NCBI GenBank assembly: GCA_040387555.1
Contig: JAZKDO010000008.1
Location: forward strand, 114,368 to 178,367
Reading direction: 5' to 3'
DNA: 64,000 nt
From: UBA4416 sp040387555
Lineage (GTDB): Bacteria > Bacteroidota > Bacteroidia > B-17B0 > Aurantibacillaceae
The notes beneath the pieces are model-generated. The model was given only the letters and a program-made list of their open reading frames with translations, was not told the origin of the DNA and searched no databases. Within the stretch, counting starts at the first letter, position 1. Each line of letters begins with the position of its first letter. Shown piece by piece: positions 37,601 to 44,379 of the stretch. The position numbers and the translations under genes were made by a program.

Positions 37601-39568
37601 CAGGTCTTTCCTGTTTCAGGAGCACCAACGGTTTCTGTTAATCCGATAACAAATTCCATTACTTGTACAAATACGCAGGTAATGGTAAGTTTATCTTCTA
37701 CAGTTACACCACTAACTTATACCTGGTCTGGAACCGGTATTTCTGGGTCAACAATTACTTCGTCAATTAGTGTCACACAAGGTGGAAGTTTTTCATATAC
37801 TGTTACCAACTCAGGGGGTTGTTCAACCGTTGGTACTGCAACAGTTTCTCAAAATACTTCGGCACCAGTTACAACAGCAAATACAACAGGTACACTCACA
37901 TGTGCGTCTACATCTGTAATATTAAATTCAACATTAGCTGGCATGAATTATACATGGACAGCGCCAACAGCTGGCACTTTAGGGTCAACTAATACACAGT
38001 CAACTACTGCATCAGGCGCTGCAGGAACTTATACTATTAAAGTTGTGAATCCATCAAACGGATGTATCTATACAACAACAACTGCTGTCACTCAAAATAC
38101 AGTTGTGCCAATCACAACAGCCAGTACAACGGGAACTCTAACATGTTCAACAACCACGGTTACTCTAAATTCCAGTTTGTCAGGAATGAATTACACCTGG
38201 ACCTCTCCTGCTGGCGGAAGTCTAGGAAGTGCTAACACACAATCTGCAATTGCTTCAGGTGCCGCAGGAATATATTCTCTAAGTGTTATTAATGCTTCAA
38301 ACGGATGTACATATTCAACTACAACTTCTGTTACACAAAATACAACTGTTCCTACAACAACTGCAACTACAAGCGGTACATTAACCTGCGCAACAACTTC
38401 AGTGGCTTTAAACTCAACTTTAGGTGGGATGAATTATATCTGGACCGCTCCTGCTGGTGGAAGCGTCAGTTCTGCAAATACCCAATCAACAAGCGCATCC
38501 GGAACAGGAGGTACTTATTCATTAGCAATAATTAATTCTTTAAATGGATGTGCATTTACTACAACTACCTCAGTAACACAAAATACTTTGGCCCCAACGG
38601 TTAGCGTTTCCAACACGCAGACAATTACATGTTTATCACCAAGTGCAACATTAACTGCCACAGGTGGTGGTAACTATAGTTGGTCTGGCCCTGGAATTAC
38701 AAGTGGAAGCAACTCATCTACTGCTAATGTAAACATGCCGGGCGTTTATTCTGTTTCAGTTGCAGCAGCTAATGGTTGCATAACAACAAAAACTATTTCG
38801 GTAATTAAGAACACGCCCACTCCTACAATAACGATTTCTAACACGCCGACATTAACATGTTTAGTAACAAGCGTAACCATAAATGCATCAGGCGGTGGTA
38901 CATATCAATGGACTGGCCCGGGAATTGTAAACGGTGCCTCGACCGCAAGCCCTACGGTAAATTTACCCGGAAATTATAACGTTACTGTTACTGCCGCAAA
39001 TGGATGTACAGCGACATCCTCAGGCGCTGTTTCTCAAAATACAACAATGCCGGTTTTAACAATAAGTTCTAATACCGTTATAAATCCTGGTCAGGAAACA
39101 CCATTAACTATATCTGGAAGTAATACATCTTATGTTTGGTCACCTACAGATGCATTGAGTTGCACAACCTGTTCAAACCCTATTGCAAGTCCAACAATAA
39201 CTACAGAGTACTGCGCAACAACAGTGGAAGGGATTTGTACAAGCGTAGCTTGTGTTATTGTAGCAGTTGAGCTTGATTGCGAAACAAATAAGGCGTATGA
39301 TACACCCAATGCCTTTTCTCCAAATGGCGATGGAAACAATGATCAGTTTTGTTTACAAGGGTGGAAAGGTTGTTTATCCAGCTTCTATGTTGCCGTTTTC
39401 AACAGATGGGGCAACAGAGTATTTGAATCAACAGAAGCCGATTTTTGTTGGGATGGAACCTATTTAGGAAAATTGCTAGATCCGGCAGTATTTGTTTATT
39501 ATATAAAAGCCGAAACGATAAATGGTGATGTATTAGACAAAAAAGGTAACATAACATTAATTAAATAG
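31673..39568 (+). CDS. Giant repetitive secreted protein with gliding-motility-associated C-terminal domain
   Basis: A 2631-residue predicted surface or secreted protein. It has a signal peptide (1 to about 19), two pre-peptidase-like beta domains (about 20-300, both opening with a Cys-containing DICANA/GDGCAQ turn), a PKD domain (about 305-385, with TYTWNYGDGS), and a P-domain-like module (about 402-560). From residue 766 it carries tandem Ig-like repeats of about 80 residues, very rich in Thr and Ser, each with a Cys pair (TCS near the start, NGC near the end). The C-terminal 90 residues (AFSPNGDGNND, FNRWGNRVFES, VFVYYIKAE) are the CHU_C-type T9SS sorting domain. PorP/SprF follows after six bases. 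Confidence 0.93.
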   Translation: MKQFYFFLFIFLSISVFAQVPANDICANAQAIALPQSGYACINSSNINATSDNSTNTCDVGTAGNEVWFTYVATGANNVITVTPNGATPASGMVVTLITSGCTSGVYDICNSATGTASVASTLGLAPGTVVLISVETNGADGTFEVCISSTPPSSSPGDGCAQSSLVCNKSSIDFPDLTGFTASGTSPSCFSGMFGSIPVRKDVWVKFTVGTTGTLQFTGTVLGTAEYDWALYNITSGCLGTEVSCDYDFSGSTTTFGMSSTTPTGTNFNAPITVTAGQTYALLIDNYSQNNVGFTLDWGGTFQMGTTAIFTVNPQSSCSVPVTVNITNGSVGATTYTWNYGDGSTSTTNNATHTYTATGDYLISLIANGNGCTSVYSQRVNLNSGPVISITPLTSTICPPSSANLNAIISLGTPYNDYNFTNNPNVAIPSATPTGVTNTITSTGIITNPLTTGMVQSICFTINHTKHADIGNDALGNNVTITVNGNTYNFTPLPLPNVSGTATYCFPQSVLNAIMAAGGNANTPWVLKVADTRGGGGGTGSLVSWTVGLRDPNGITGYTWSPTSTMTNSNTLSPTVSPTTTTVYSLTATDKFGCTSTKTATVMISCLCPTLTSVNYGATVCKNTTTQMTPTVTGSGAISSGSYSSTPAGLSMSATTGIITPSLSTANTYTVTYLIAASGGCTAVSVNTVVTIKPTPTIAVTNTSVCDGSAVTLIASGASSYTWNTGATTASISVTPTVATIYTVTGTSSISCTNSNTVSVSINPIPTTTASTTGTLTCSTTTVALNSNTAGMSYTWAAPPGGTVGSANTQSTTASGAIGNYTLTIRSAAGCTFTTTTPVTQNTTVPTTTATTTGTLTCSTTTVALNSTLAGMNYTWTAPAGGSLGSVNSQSTIASGSAGTYTVKIMNPTNGCTYSTTTIVPQNTIAPTGVNAGASQSLTCASPSVTLNGSVASPTNAIANWTGPNVCGTASSFTSSACGAGVYTLTATNPLNGCIATSTVQIFPSTGAPSVTLNPVTTSITCTNTLVTVSISSTVSPATYSWSGNGIVSGNGTPTITVNQGGIFNFTLTNTTNSCTTSNNQTVVQNTTVPTTTASTTGTLTCSTTTVALNSTLAGMNYTWTAPTGGSVSSANTQSASASGAAGTYTIKVINPTNGCSFSTTTSVTQNTTVPTTTATTTGTLTCSTTTVALNSTLAGMNYTWTAPPGGTLGSANTQSTTASGAAGTYTVKVVNPSNGCIYTTTTAVTQNTVVPITTASTTGTLTCSTTTVTLNSSLSGMNYTWTSPAGGSLGSANTQSAIASGAAGIYSLSVINASNGCTYSTTTSVIQNTTVPTTTASTTGTINCSTSTVTLNSTLAGMNYTWTSPTGGALGSANSQSTTAGAVSGTYSLLVVNPITGCSFTTSTSVTQNSVVPTSTASTTGTLTCSTTAVALNSTLAGMNYTWSAPAGGSVASATTQSTTASGIAGTYSLTVLNPTNGCTFSTTTSVSQNTIIPTTTASTTGTLTCSTTTVALNSTLAGMNYTWTTPAGGSVGAPNAQSTTAAGAAGTYTIKVVNPLNGCTYTTTTTVTQNTIVPTTTASTSGTLTCSTTTVTLNSNSAGMNYTWTAPSGGSIANANAQSTQASGSPGTYSITVLNPSNGCLFTATTSVTQNTISPTGVNAGSNQTLTCSTPSVSLNGSVLTPSNASVNWTGPNVCGAAASLTTSACGAGQYTLTATNPVNGCVTTATVMVSPSAGAPSVTINPVTNTITCTNTLVTVSISSTVTAATYTWSGIGIVTGNGTQTITVNQGGTFNFTLTNTTNSCTTSNNQIVIQNTAIPTTSITTTGSLTCLTTSMVTLNASTSGMNYTWTAPSGGSVSNANSQSTSASGSIGIYSLTIQNPTNGCVYTTTTSVNQNTTTPTGVNAGSNQTLTCTSPSVSLNGSISTPTNATASWSGAAVCGTSTSYTTTACAAGIYTLTATNPSNGCVSTSTMQVFPVSGAPTVSVNPITNSITCTNTQVMVSLSSTVTPLTYTWSGTGISGSTITSSISVTQGGSFSYTVTNSGGCSTVGTATVSQNTSAPVTTANTTGTLTCASTSVILNSTLAGMNYTWTAPTAGTLGSTNTQSTTASGAAGTYTIKVVNPSNGCIYTTTTAVTQNTVVPITTASTTGTLTCSTTTVTLNSSLSGMNYTWTSPAGGSLGSANTQSAIASGAAGIYSLSVINASNGCTYSTTTSVTQNTTVPTTTATTSGTLTCATTSVALNSTLGGMNYIWTAPAGGSVSSANTQSTSASGTGGTYSLAIINSLNGCAFTTTTSVTQNTLAPTVSVSNTQTITCLSPSATLTATGGGNYSWSGPGITSGSNSSTANVNMPGVYSVSVAAANGCITTKTISVIKNTPTPTITISNTPTLTCLVTSVTINASGGGTYQWTGPGIVNGASTASPTVNLPGNYNVTVTAANGCTATSSGAVSQNTTMPVLTISSNTVINPGQETPLTISGSNTSYVWSPTDALSCTTCSNPIASPTITTEYCATTVEGICTSVACVIVAVELDCETNKAYDTPNAFSPNGDGNNDQFCLQGWKGCLSSFYVAVFNRWGNRVFESTEADFCWDGTYLGKLLDPAVFVYYIKAETINGDVLDKKGNITLIK
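35358..35654 (+). repeat. 297-bp direct repeat, copy 1
   Basis: This block is identical base for base to 38037-38333, at an offset of 2679 bp (893 codons, so in frame). It covers the end of one A unit and most of the next. Flanking bases on the 5' side differ at only four positions over the preceding 47 bases. Confidence 0.9.
38037..38333 (+). repeat. 297-bp direct repeat, copy 2
   Basis: Second copy of the 297-bp block at 35358-35654, same strand and same reading frame. Other unit pairs in the array do not share such a long identity, so this points to a recent copying event or to an assembly artefact. Confidence 0.9.
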
Positions 39569-39574
39569 AAAGCC

Positions 39575-40657
39575 ATGTTAAGAAAATCATCTATTGTTAT
39601 ATTATCTGCCCTCTTTTTAAAGACGTTTAATTCAACGGCGCAGGATTTTCATTTTTCTCAGTTCAATGAAGCGCAGCATTTGATAAATCCTGCCTTAACA
39701 GGCGTTTCAAGCCCACTAAAAGCAAATGTGATTTATCGGGATCAATGGAGAACGGTTACAACACCCTATAAAACCTATGGATTTTCATTAGATACGAGGT
39801 TTAAAACTAGTAGTTGGGAACAGTTAGAGGGAAAATCAATGACCTTTACAAAAAAGAGCTTTAACAGATTTGCAGGAGGCATTTCCTTTTATTCAGATCA
39901 AGCTGGTGATGGCAATTTAAGAACGACTCAGTTAAATATTAACCTGTCTACTTTTGTTCCTTTAAACAGAGAAAGTAATTTATCTATTGGCATTCAAGGC
40001 AGCGCTGTACAACGTAAGATAGATTTTTCAAATCTGGTGTTTTCAAATCAATACAATGGTACAGGTTATGATGCTTCCATGGCAAATGGGGAAAACTCAA
40101 AATCCTTCTCATTTATTTATCCTGATTTAGGAGCCGGTATAAACTGGAGTTATACAGGCAGTGAAAAATTAATTGTAGCTAATAAGCAAAAGAAAGCCAA
40201 CGTAGGACTAGCTATATTTCACATTAACAGACCCAAGCAATCCTACCTTGCTTATAGCAGTCCAAAGATAAATTTTAAGTATGTTTTACATGGTGATTTC
40301 TTAATTGGCATACCAAAAACAAACCTTGCTATTGCTCCAAGTTTTTTAGTTCAACTACAAAATACAAATCATGAAGTTATAGCTGGAACTACAATAAAAT
40401 ATTTCATTAAGGAAAACTCAAAATATACTGGAATAATTCAAAGGACCTCAATTGGTTTTGGAGCGCATTACAGATACAGGGACGCTGTTATTTTTTCATT
40501 TTCCTATGATAAAAAACAAAAATATGGAATTGGAATAAGTTATGATTTAAATATTTCTGGTTTGACAAAAGTATCTAAATTAAGTGGTGGCCCGGAAATC
40601 ACATTGAGATACAATACCGGAAACGCTTATTTGTTTCAGAAGAAAGTTGACCCATAG
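39575..40657 (+). CDS. PorP/SprF-family type IX secretion membrane protein
   Basis: An outer-membrane beta-barrel-type protein of 360 residues. A signal peptide (ending near NSTAQ) is followed by DFHFSQFNEAQHLINPALTG, the hallmark opening of the PorP/SprF family. Alternating strands end in ITLRYNTG. Family members are needed for secretion or surface attachment of particular T9SS substrates, such as SprB in Flavobacterium. The gene begins six bases after the giant substrate gene, so it is very likely its dedicated partner. Confidence 0.93.
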   Translation: MLRKSSIVILSALFLKTFNSTAQDFHFSQFNEAQHLINPALTGVSSPLKANVIYRDQWRTVTTPYKTYGFSLDTRFKTSSWEQLEGKSMTFTKKSFNRFAGGISFYSDQAGDGNLRTTQLNINLSTFVPLNRESNLSIGIQGSAVQRKIDFSNLVFSNQYNGTGYDASMANGENSKSFSFIYPDLGAGINWSYTGSEKLIVANKQKKANVGLAIFHINRPKQSYLAYSSPKINFKYVLHGDFLIGIPKTNLAIAPSFLVQLQNTNHEVIAGTTIKYFIKENSKYTGIIQRTSIGFGAHYRYRDAVIFSFSYDKKQKYGIGISYDLNISGLTKVSKLSGGPEITLRYNTGNAYLFQKKVDP

Positions 40658-40776
40658 CAATTTATTTTTTTAAGGTTATTATCATGATGTTACCAACATC
40701 TTTTTAAAAAATATGCATGGTTGCCACGGTAAGAATATTAATTGAAATTCAGTAATCTGTATCCCAATTTTTAATT

Positions 40777-41775
40777 CTATTTAGCTAGAAAATCCATCAT
40801 CATCTGATTAACCAGATCGGCTTTGTCGATGGATAAAAAGTGTCCTGCATGTTTGATTGTACCAATCTCACATTTTTTAATCAAAGCTTTAGCTCGTTTT
40901 AGACTCTTTTTGTTATTAATAATATCTGAATCTCCAATCAAGACCATTACCGGCATGTTCAGAGATTGTAATTCCTTATCTGAGAAAGGCCTCATCTCAA
41001 TAAAACATTTATTAATCGTTGCATCCTTTGTTGCCATATAATATTGATTAATATATAGCTGGCTTATCTTATCAACATCATTAGTCATAGTTTCCAGAAC
41101 ATTCCTTAATCTTTTTCTTTTCGGCACTATTGTATAGGCAATGTTATTAAAGGCTTTAACGCCCGGCCTAATCCAAATAAATGTTTGTGCAGGACTCAAC
41201 AATATCATTTTATTTATTCTTGCAGGATCTTTCAAAGCGATATTTGTTGCAATCCAGCCACCCCGGGAAGCGCCCAGCAAACTGAATTTCTTAAGTTTAA
41301 GTTGATGAAAAATTTCATAATACCAACTTACAATTTCAGAAGTTTCATTAATATCAATTTCGCAAACAGATTTTCCCGGTTCTAGTAAAAAATCGATTGC
41401 ATAAACCCTGTATTTTTCAGACAATGGTTTGATATTAGGATACCACATGGTTGAACTGGCATTCATGCCATGTAATAGTACAATCGGTTCACCGTTTTCA
41501 GGACCACAAATAATCACATGTGCTTTGCCGTACTTAGTAATTAAATCTTTTTCTTTAAATGGAATTTTCCATAAGGACAATGCCTTATCATATGCCAACA
41601 AATAGGGAAATTTCTTATACTTAGGATCAGTTGAATCGATAGTATTAAAAGAAGAATCTTTTGCTGTTATGGAAGGTGCAACCACCTTTACATTTTCTTT
41701 CTCCTCATTATTATTACAAGCAGTAAAGGTTGCCAGAAATAGCAAAAATCCAGTCAGTCTCGCTAAGTATTTCAT
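40777..41775 (-). CDS. Alpha/beta-hydrolase lipoprotein
   Basis: A 332-residue alpha/beta hydrolase with a lipoprotein signal peptide (FLATFTAC, lipid-bearing Cys20). The oxyanion block LLHGMNAS (about 100-107), nucleophile elbow GASRGG (Ser170), acid-containing VLIGDSDIINN and GHFLSIDK with the catalytic His are all visible. It probably acts in the periplasm or on the outer membrane. The substrate is unknown; esterase or peptidase are both possible. It ends 10 bases upstream of no other plus-strand gene and follows the namZ-like gene on the same strand. Confidence 0.82.
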   Translation of the reverse strand: MKYLARLTGFLLFLATFTACNNNEEKENVKVVAPSITAKDSSFNTIDSTDPKYKKFPYLLAYDKALSLWKIPFKEKDLITKYGKAHVIICGPENGEPIVLLHGMNASSTMWYPNIKPLSEKYRVYAIDFLLEPGKSVCEIDINETSEIVSWYYEIFHQLKLKKFSLLGASRGGWIATNIALKDPARINKMILLSPAQTFIWIRPGVKAFNNIAYTIVPKRKRLRNVLETMTNDVDKISQLYINQYYMATKDATINKCFIEMRPFSDKELQSLNMPVMVLIGDSDIINNKKSLKRAKALIKKCEIGTIKHAGHFLSIDKADLVNQMMMDFLAK

Positions 41776-41785
41776 TAGTATATTA

Positions 41786-42970
41786 TTAAAAATCCCGATA
41801 GATCAGATACTTTTTACGAATTTGTTTAAAGGCATTTATTCCGGGTTGCCAGGATTCTCGGATCTCCTTTTCAGACACATGGTTAATAATTTGTTTTTTT
41901 AATTCTTCATTTCCTGCGTGGTAATTAAAATTTTTATCAAAAAAAACCATTTGCTTTTCCGGTGTTTGATTATAAAAAGAAGATATCATTTCCACTTCTA
42001 TCATTCGTTTCTGTAATTGCTGATTAAATAAGGGTCTCATATCCAAGCCATAGCATATAGTATCCTTGTATTTTGGTTGTTTGGAAATAAAAGTTAAACG
42101 GGGGGTAAAACTATAAGTGAAATTTGTTGAGGCTGGGCTGCCAATTACCTGGAACGGAAAATCAGTTCCTCTTCCCAAACTAATAATCGTACCTTCAAAA
42201 AGACCTAAGCCTGGATACAATAAAATGGCTGTATCATTTGGCAAATTTGGTGATGGTTTTACGGGCAAACCAGCCACAAATTTTGTACGGTCATAATTCT
42301 CTAAAGGGATTACACTTAGCTTACATTGTAATTTATTTTTTAACCAACCTTCGCCGTTAACCATTTTTGCATATTCACCACAAGTCATTCCGTAAACTAT
42401 AGGCACATTATGCATTCCTAAAAAGGATTTATACTCATCTGTCATTACAGGGCCGTCAATGTAAAATCCATTAGGATTAGGCCTGTCTAAAATAACAAGT
42501 TCTTTCTTATTTTCAGCGCAGGCCTCCATTACATATGTCATGGTTGAAATGTAGGTATAAAATCGCACGCCAACATCCTGTATATCATATACTAATATAT
42601 CGATGCCTTTTAAATCTTCTTTTGTAGGTTTTTTATGAGAACCATATAACGAAACAACAGGAATATTTGTAATAGGATCCTTGCCGCTCTTTACCTTTTC
42701 TCCTGCATCAGCAGTACCCCTGAAGCCATGTTCCGGACCAAATATTTTTACAATATTGACCTTATGTTTCAAAAGTGTATCTACCAGGTGCCTGTTACCT
42801 ATAATTCCCGAAGCATTAGTAACAATAGCTACTCTTTTATTTTTAAGTTTAGGTAAATATAAATCAAGTCGTTGAGCGCCTGTAGTGATCGTTTGATATG
42901 ATTGTACACCAACCTGTGAGATCGAAAAAAAACTTTTTGAAAAAAATATGATAAGAAAAAAAAATCGCAT
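41786..42970 (-). CDS. NamZ-like exo-N-acetylmuramidase (DUF1343)
   Basis: A 394-residue secreted protein with a signal peptide (ends near SISQ). The family block is clear: RVAIVTNASGIIG, IFGPEHGFRGTADAGEKV, IPVVSLYG, DILVYDIQDVGVRFYTYI, LDRPNPNG. Family members include NamZ of Bacillus, which releases N-acetylmuramic acid from peptidoglycan fragments, so it probably helps in cell-wall recycling. It is followed ten bases later by the hydrolase gene and may be co-transcribed with it. Confidence 0.9.
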   Translation of the reverse strand: MRFFFLIIFFSKSFFSISQVGVQSYQTITTGAQRLDLYLPKLKNKRVAIVTNASGIIGNRHLVDTLLKHKVNIVKIFGPEHGFRGTADAGEKVKSGKDPITNIPVVSLYGSHKKPTKEDLKGIDILVYDIQDVGVRFYTYISTMTYVMEACAENKKELVILDRPNPNGFYIDGPVMTDEYKSFLGMHNVPIVYGMTCGEYAKMVNGEGWLKNKLQCKLSVIPLENYDRTKFVAGLPVKPSPNLPNDTAILLYPGLGLFEGTIISLGRGTDFPFQVIGSPASTNFTYSFTPRLTFISKQPKYKDTICYGLDMRPLFNQQLQKRMIEVEMISSFYNQTPEKQMVFFDKNFNYHAGNEELKKQIINHVSEKEIRESWQPGINAFKQIRKKYLIYRDF

Positions 42971-43050
42971 AAACTATTTAGTATTACGGCGTAAATATAA
43001 CAAATACAAGGCCTTACTAAACACAAAAAAAGCCATTTCATAAAATTCAT

Positions 43051-43058
43051 TATCTTTA
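43051..43058 (+). promoter_or_regulatory. TAnnTTTA promoter box of the LolC/E-like gene
   Basis: TATCTTTA differs from the TAnnTTTG consensus only at the last base. It ends five bases before the ATG at 43064, again predicting a leaderless transcript. Confidence 0.4.
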
Positions 43059-43063
43059 GCCTA

Positions 43064-44335
43064 ATGAATTTTTCACGGTATATTGCCACCCGGATTTTAA
43101 ATCAGGGACGCCAAAAAAATAATATCTCAAGTCCTATTGTTAAAATAGGGATTACGGGAATTGCATTGGGTGTTGCTGTGATGATTATTACCATGGCTGT
43201 TGTAACAGGGTTTCAGCAAGAAATCATTTACAAAATCACCACTTTTACAGCGCATCTGCAAATCAATGATTACGACCCTAATCAATCTCTGGAACCTAAT
43301 CCTATCGCTTTTGATGAGGAAATTTTAAAACAAATAAGATCAACGCCTAACGTTAAGCATATTCAATCTTTTTCTACAAAAAATGGGATCTTAAAAACCA
43401 AAACAGAAAATGAAGGAATTGTTTTAAAAGGTGTTTCTTCCGAATATGATTGGAGTTATCTTCAACCATATGTGGTAGAAGGAAAAGTGCTTTCTATCCG
43501 AAACGATTCAGTCAGTAAGGATATTTTTATATCTAAAACACTTGCGGACAAACTTCATATTAAATTAAACCAAAAGTTGTTGGTTTATTTCATGACTAAA
43601 AAAAAACTGGCAGACACCACTTTTAATGGAACAAATTACATTGATTATGAACCAAGGGTAAAAGATTTTTACGTCAAAGGTATTTTCAATACAGGTTTTT
43701 CCGACTTCGATAAGAATCTTGTGTTTGTAGATCTTAAGCAAATACAAAAGCTTAATTACTGGAATGAAAATGAAGTAGCAGGATATGAAGTTTATTTGAA
43801 TAATTTTGAATTGCTTGAACCCTCTTTGGAGAATTTAAATGATGTAGTTGGATATAACTACACAGTTACTTCTGTAAAACAATTGCAAAGTGCTATTTTC
43901 AGCTGGCTAGATATGATCGATATTAATGCAGTAATTATCATTACATTAATGGTATTAGTTGCAGCTATTAACATGATCTCTGCCCTACTCATTTTAATTT
44001 TAGAACGAACCAACCTTATAGGAATCTTGAAGGCTCTTGGCTTAGCAAACGGAAATGTGCGAAAAATATTTTTTTTCGTATCCCTTCAACTGCTTATAAA
44101 AGGTTTGTTTTTTGGAAACCTGATTGGAATTGGTTTTTGCCTCCTACAATCTTATTTTAAATTCGCCATACTTAATCCGGAAACGTATTACCTGGATGCC
44201 GTACCAATTAATTTTTCTATCGTTCATATCTTATTAATTAATGTTGGAACAATTATTACCTGTTTACTAATGATGTTTTTGCCGACATTGATTTTGAATA
44301 AGATTACACCTATGAAAGCGATTAGGTTTAGTTAA
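43064..44335 (+). CDS. LolC/LolE-like FtsX-family permease
   Basis: A 423-residue inner-membrane protein. One N-terminal helix (about 27-50, GITGIALGVAVMIITMAVVTG) is followed by a large MacB_PCD-type periplasmic domain and three C-terminal helices (starting near INAVIIITLMVLVAAINMI). It belongs to the ABC lipoprotein-release or substrate-extrusion permeases. KALGLANGNVRKIFFFVSLQ before helix 3 is the coupling loop that meets an ATPase. No LolD-like ATPase is adjacent, so the partner lies elsewhere. Confidence 0.87.
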   Translation: MNFSRYIATRILNQGRQKNNISSPIVKIGITGIALGVAVMIITMAVVTGFQQEIIYKITTFTAHLQINDYDPNQSLEPNPIAFDEEILKQIRSTPNVKHIQSFSTKNGILKTKTENEGIVLKGVSSEYDWSYLQPYVVEGKVLSIRNDSVSKDIFISKTLADKLHIKLNQKLLVYFMTKKKLADTTFNGTNYIDYEPRVKDFYVKGIFNTGFSDFDKNLVFVDLKQIQKLNYWNENEVAGYEVYLNNFELLEPSLENLNDVVGYNYTVTSVKQLQSAIFSWLDMIDINAVIIITLMVLVAAINMISALLILILERTNLIGILKALGLANGNVRKIFFFVSLQLLIKGLFFGNLIGIGFCLLQSYFKFAILNPETYYLDAVPINFSIVHILLINVGTIITCLLMMFLPTLILNKITPMKAIRFS

Positions 44336-44340
44336 TTTTT

Positions 44341-44363
44341 GGGCTTCGAGAACCTCAGCCACC
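44341..44363. repeat. Possible half-copy of the palindromic repeat
   Basis: The sequence gggcttcgagaacctcagcc shares the GCTTCGA...CTCAG pattern with one arm of the element at 45159-45214. It sits in the short gap between two convergent genes and has no second arm. Confidence 0.35.
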
Positions 44364-44379
44364 AAAAATAATTCAATTC

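Larger units (their letters stand above)
33968..39043 (+). repeat. Coding repeat array of about 80-residue units
   Basis: About 21 tandem units. Type A (consensus PTTTASTTGTLTCSTTTVAL) occurs 13 times, type B (PTGVNAGSNQTLTC) three times, type C (PSVTINPVTNTITCTN) three times, and type D (SNTQTITCL or similar) twice. The order is A A, B C, A x7, B C, A, B C, A A A, D D. Units are about 240 bp, and copies differ mostly at third codon positions. Confidence 0.85.

Noticed and set aside
33968..39043. Regular repeats that could suggest a CRISPR array or satellite DNA
   Set aside because: The period is about 240 bp, the repeats are in one open frame with protein-level conservation, and there are no spacers or cas genes.
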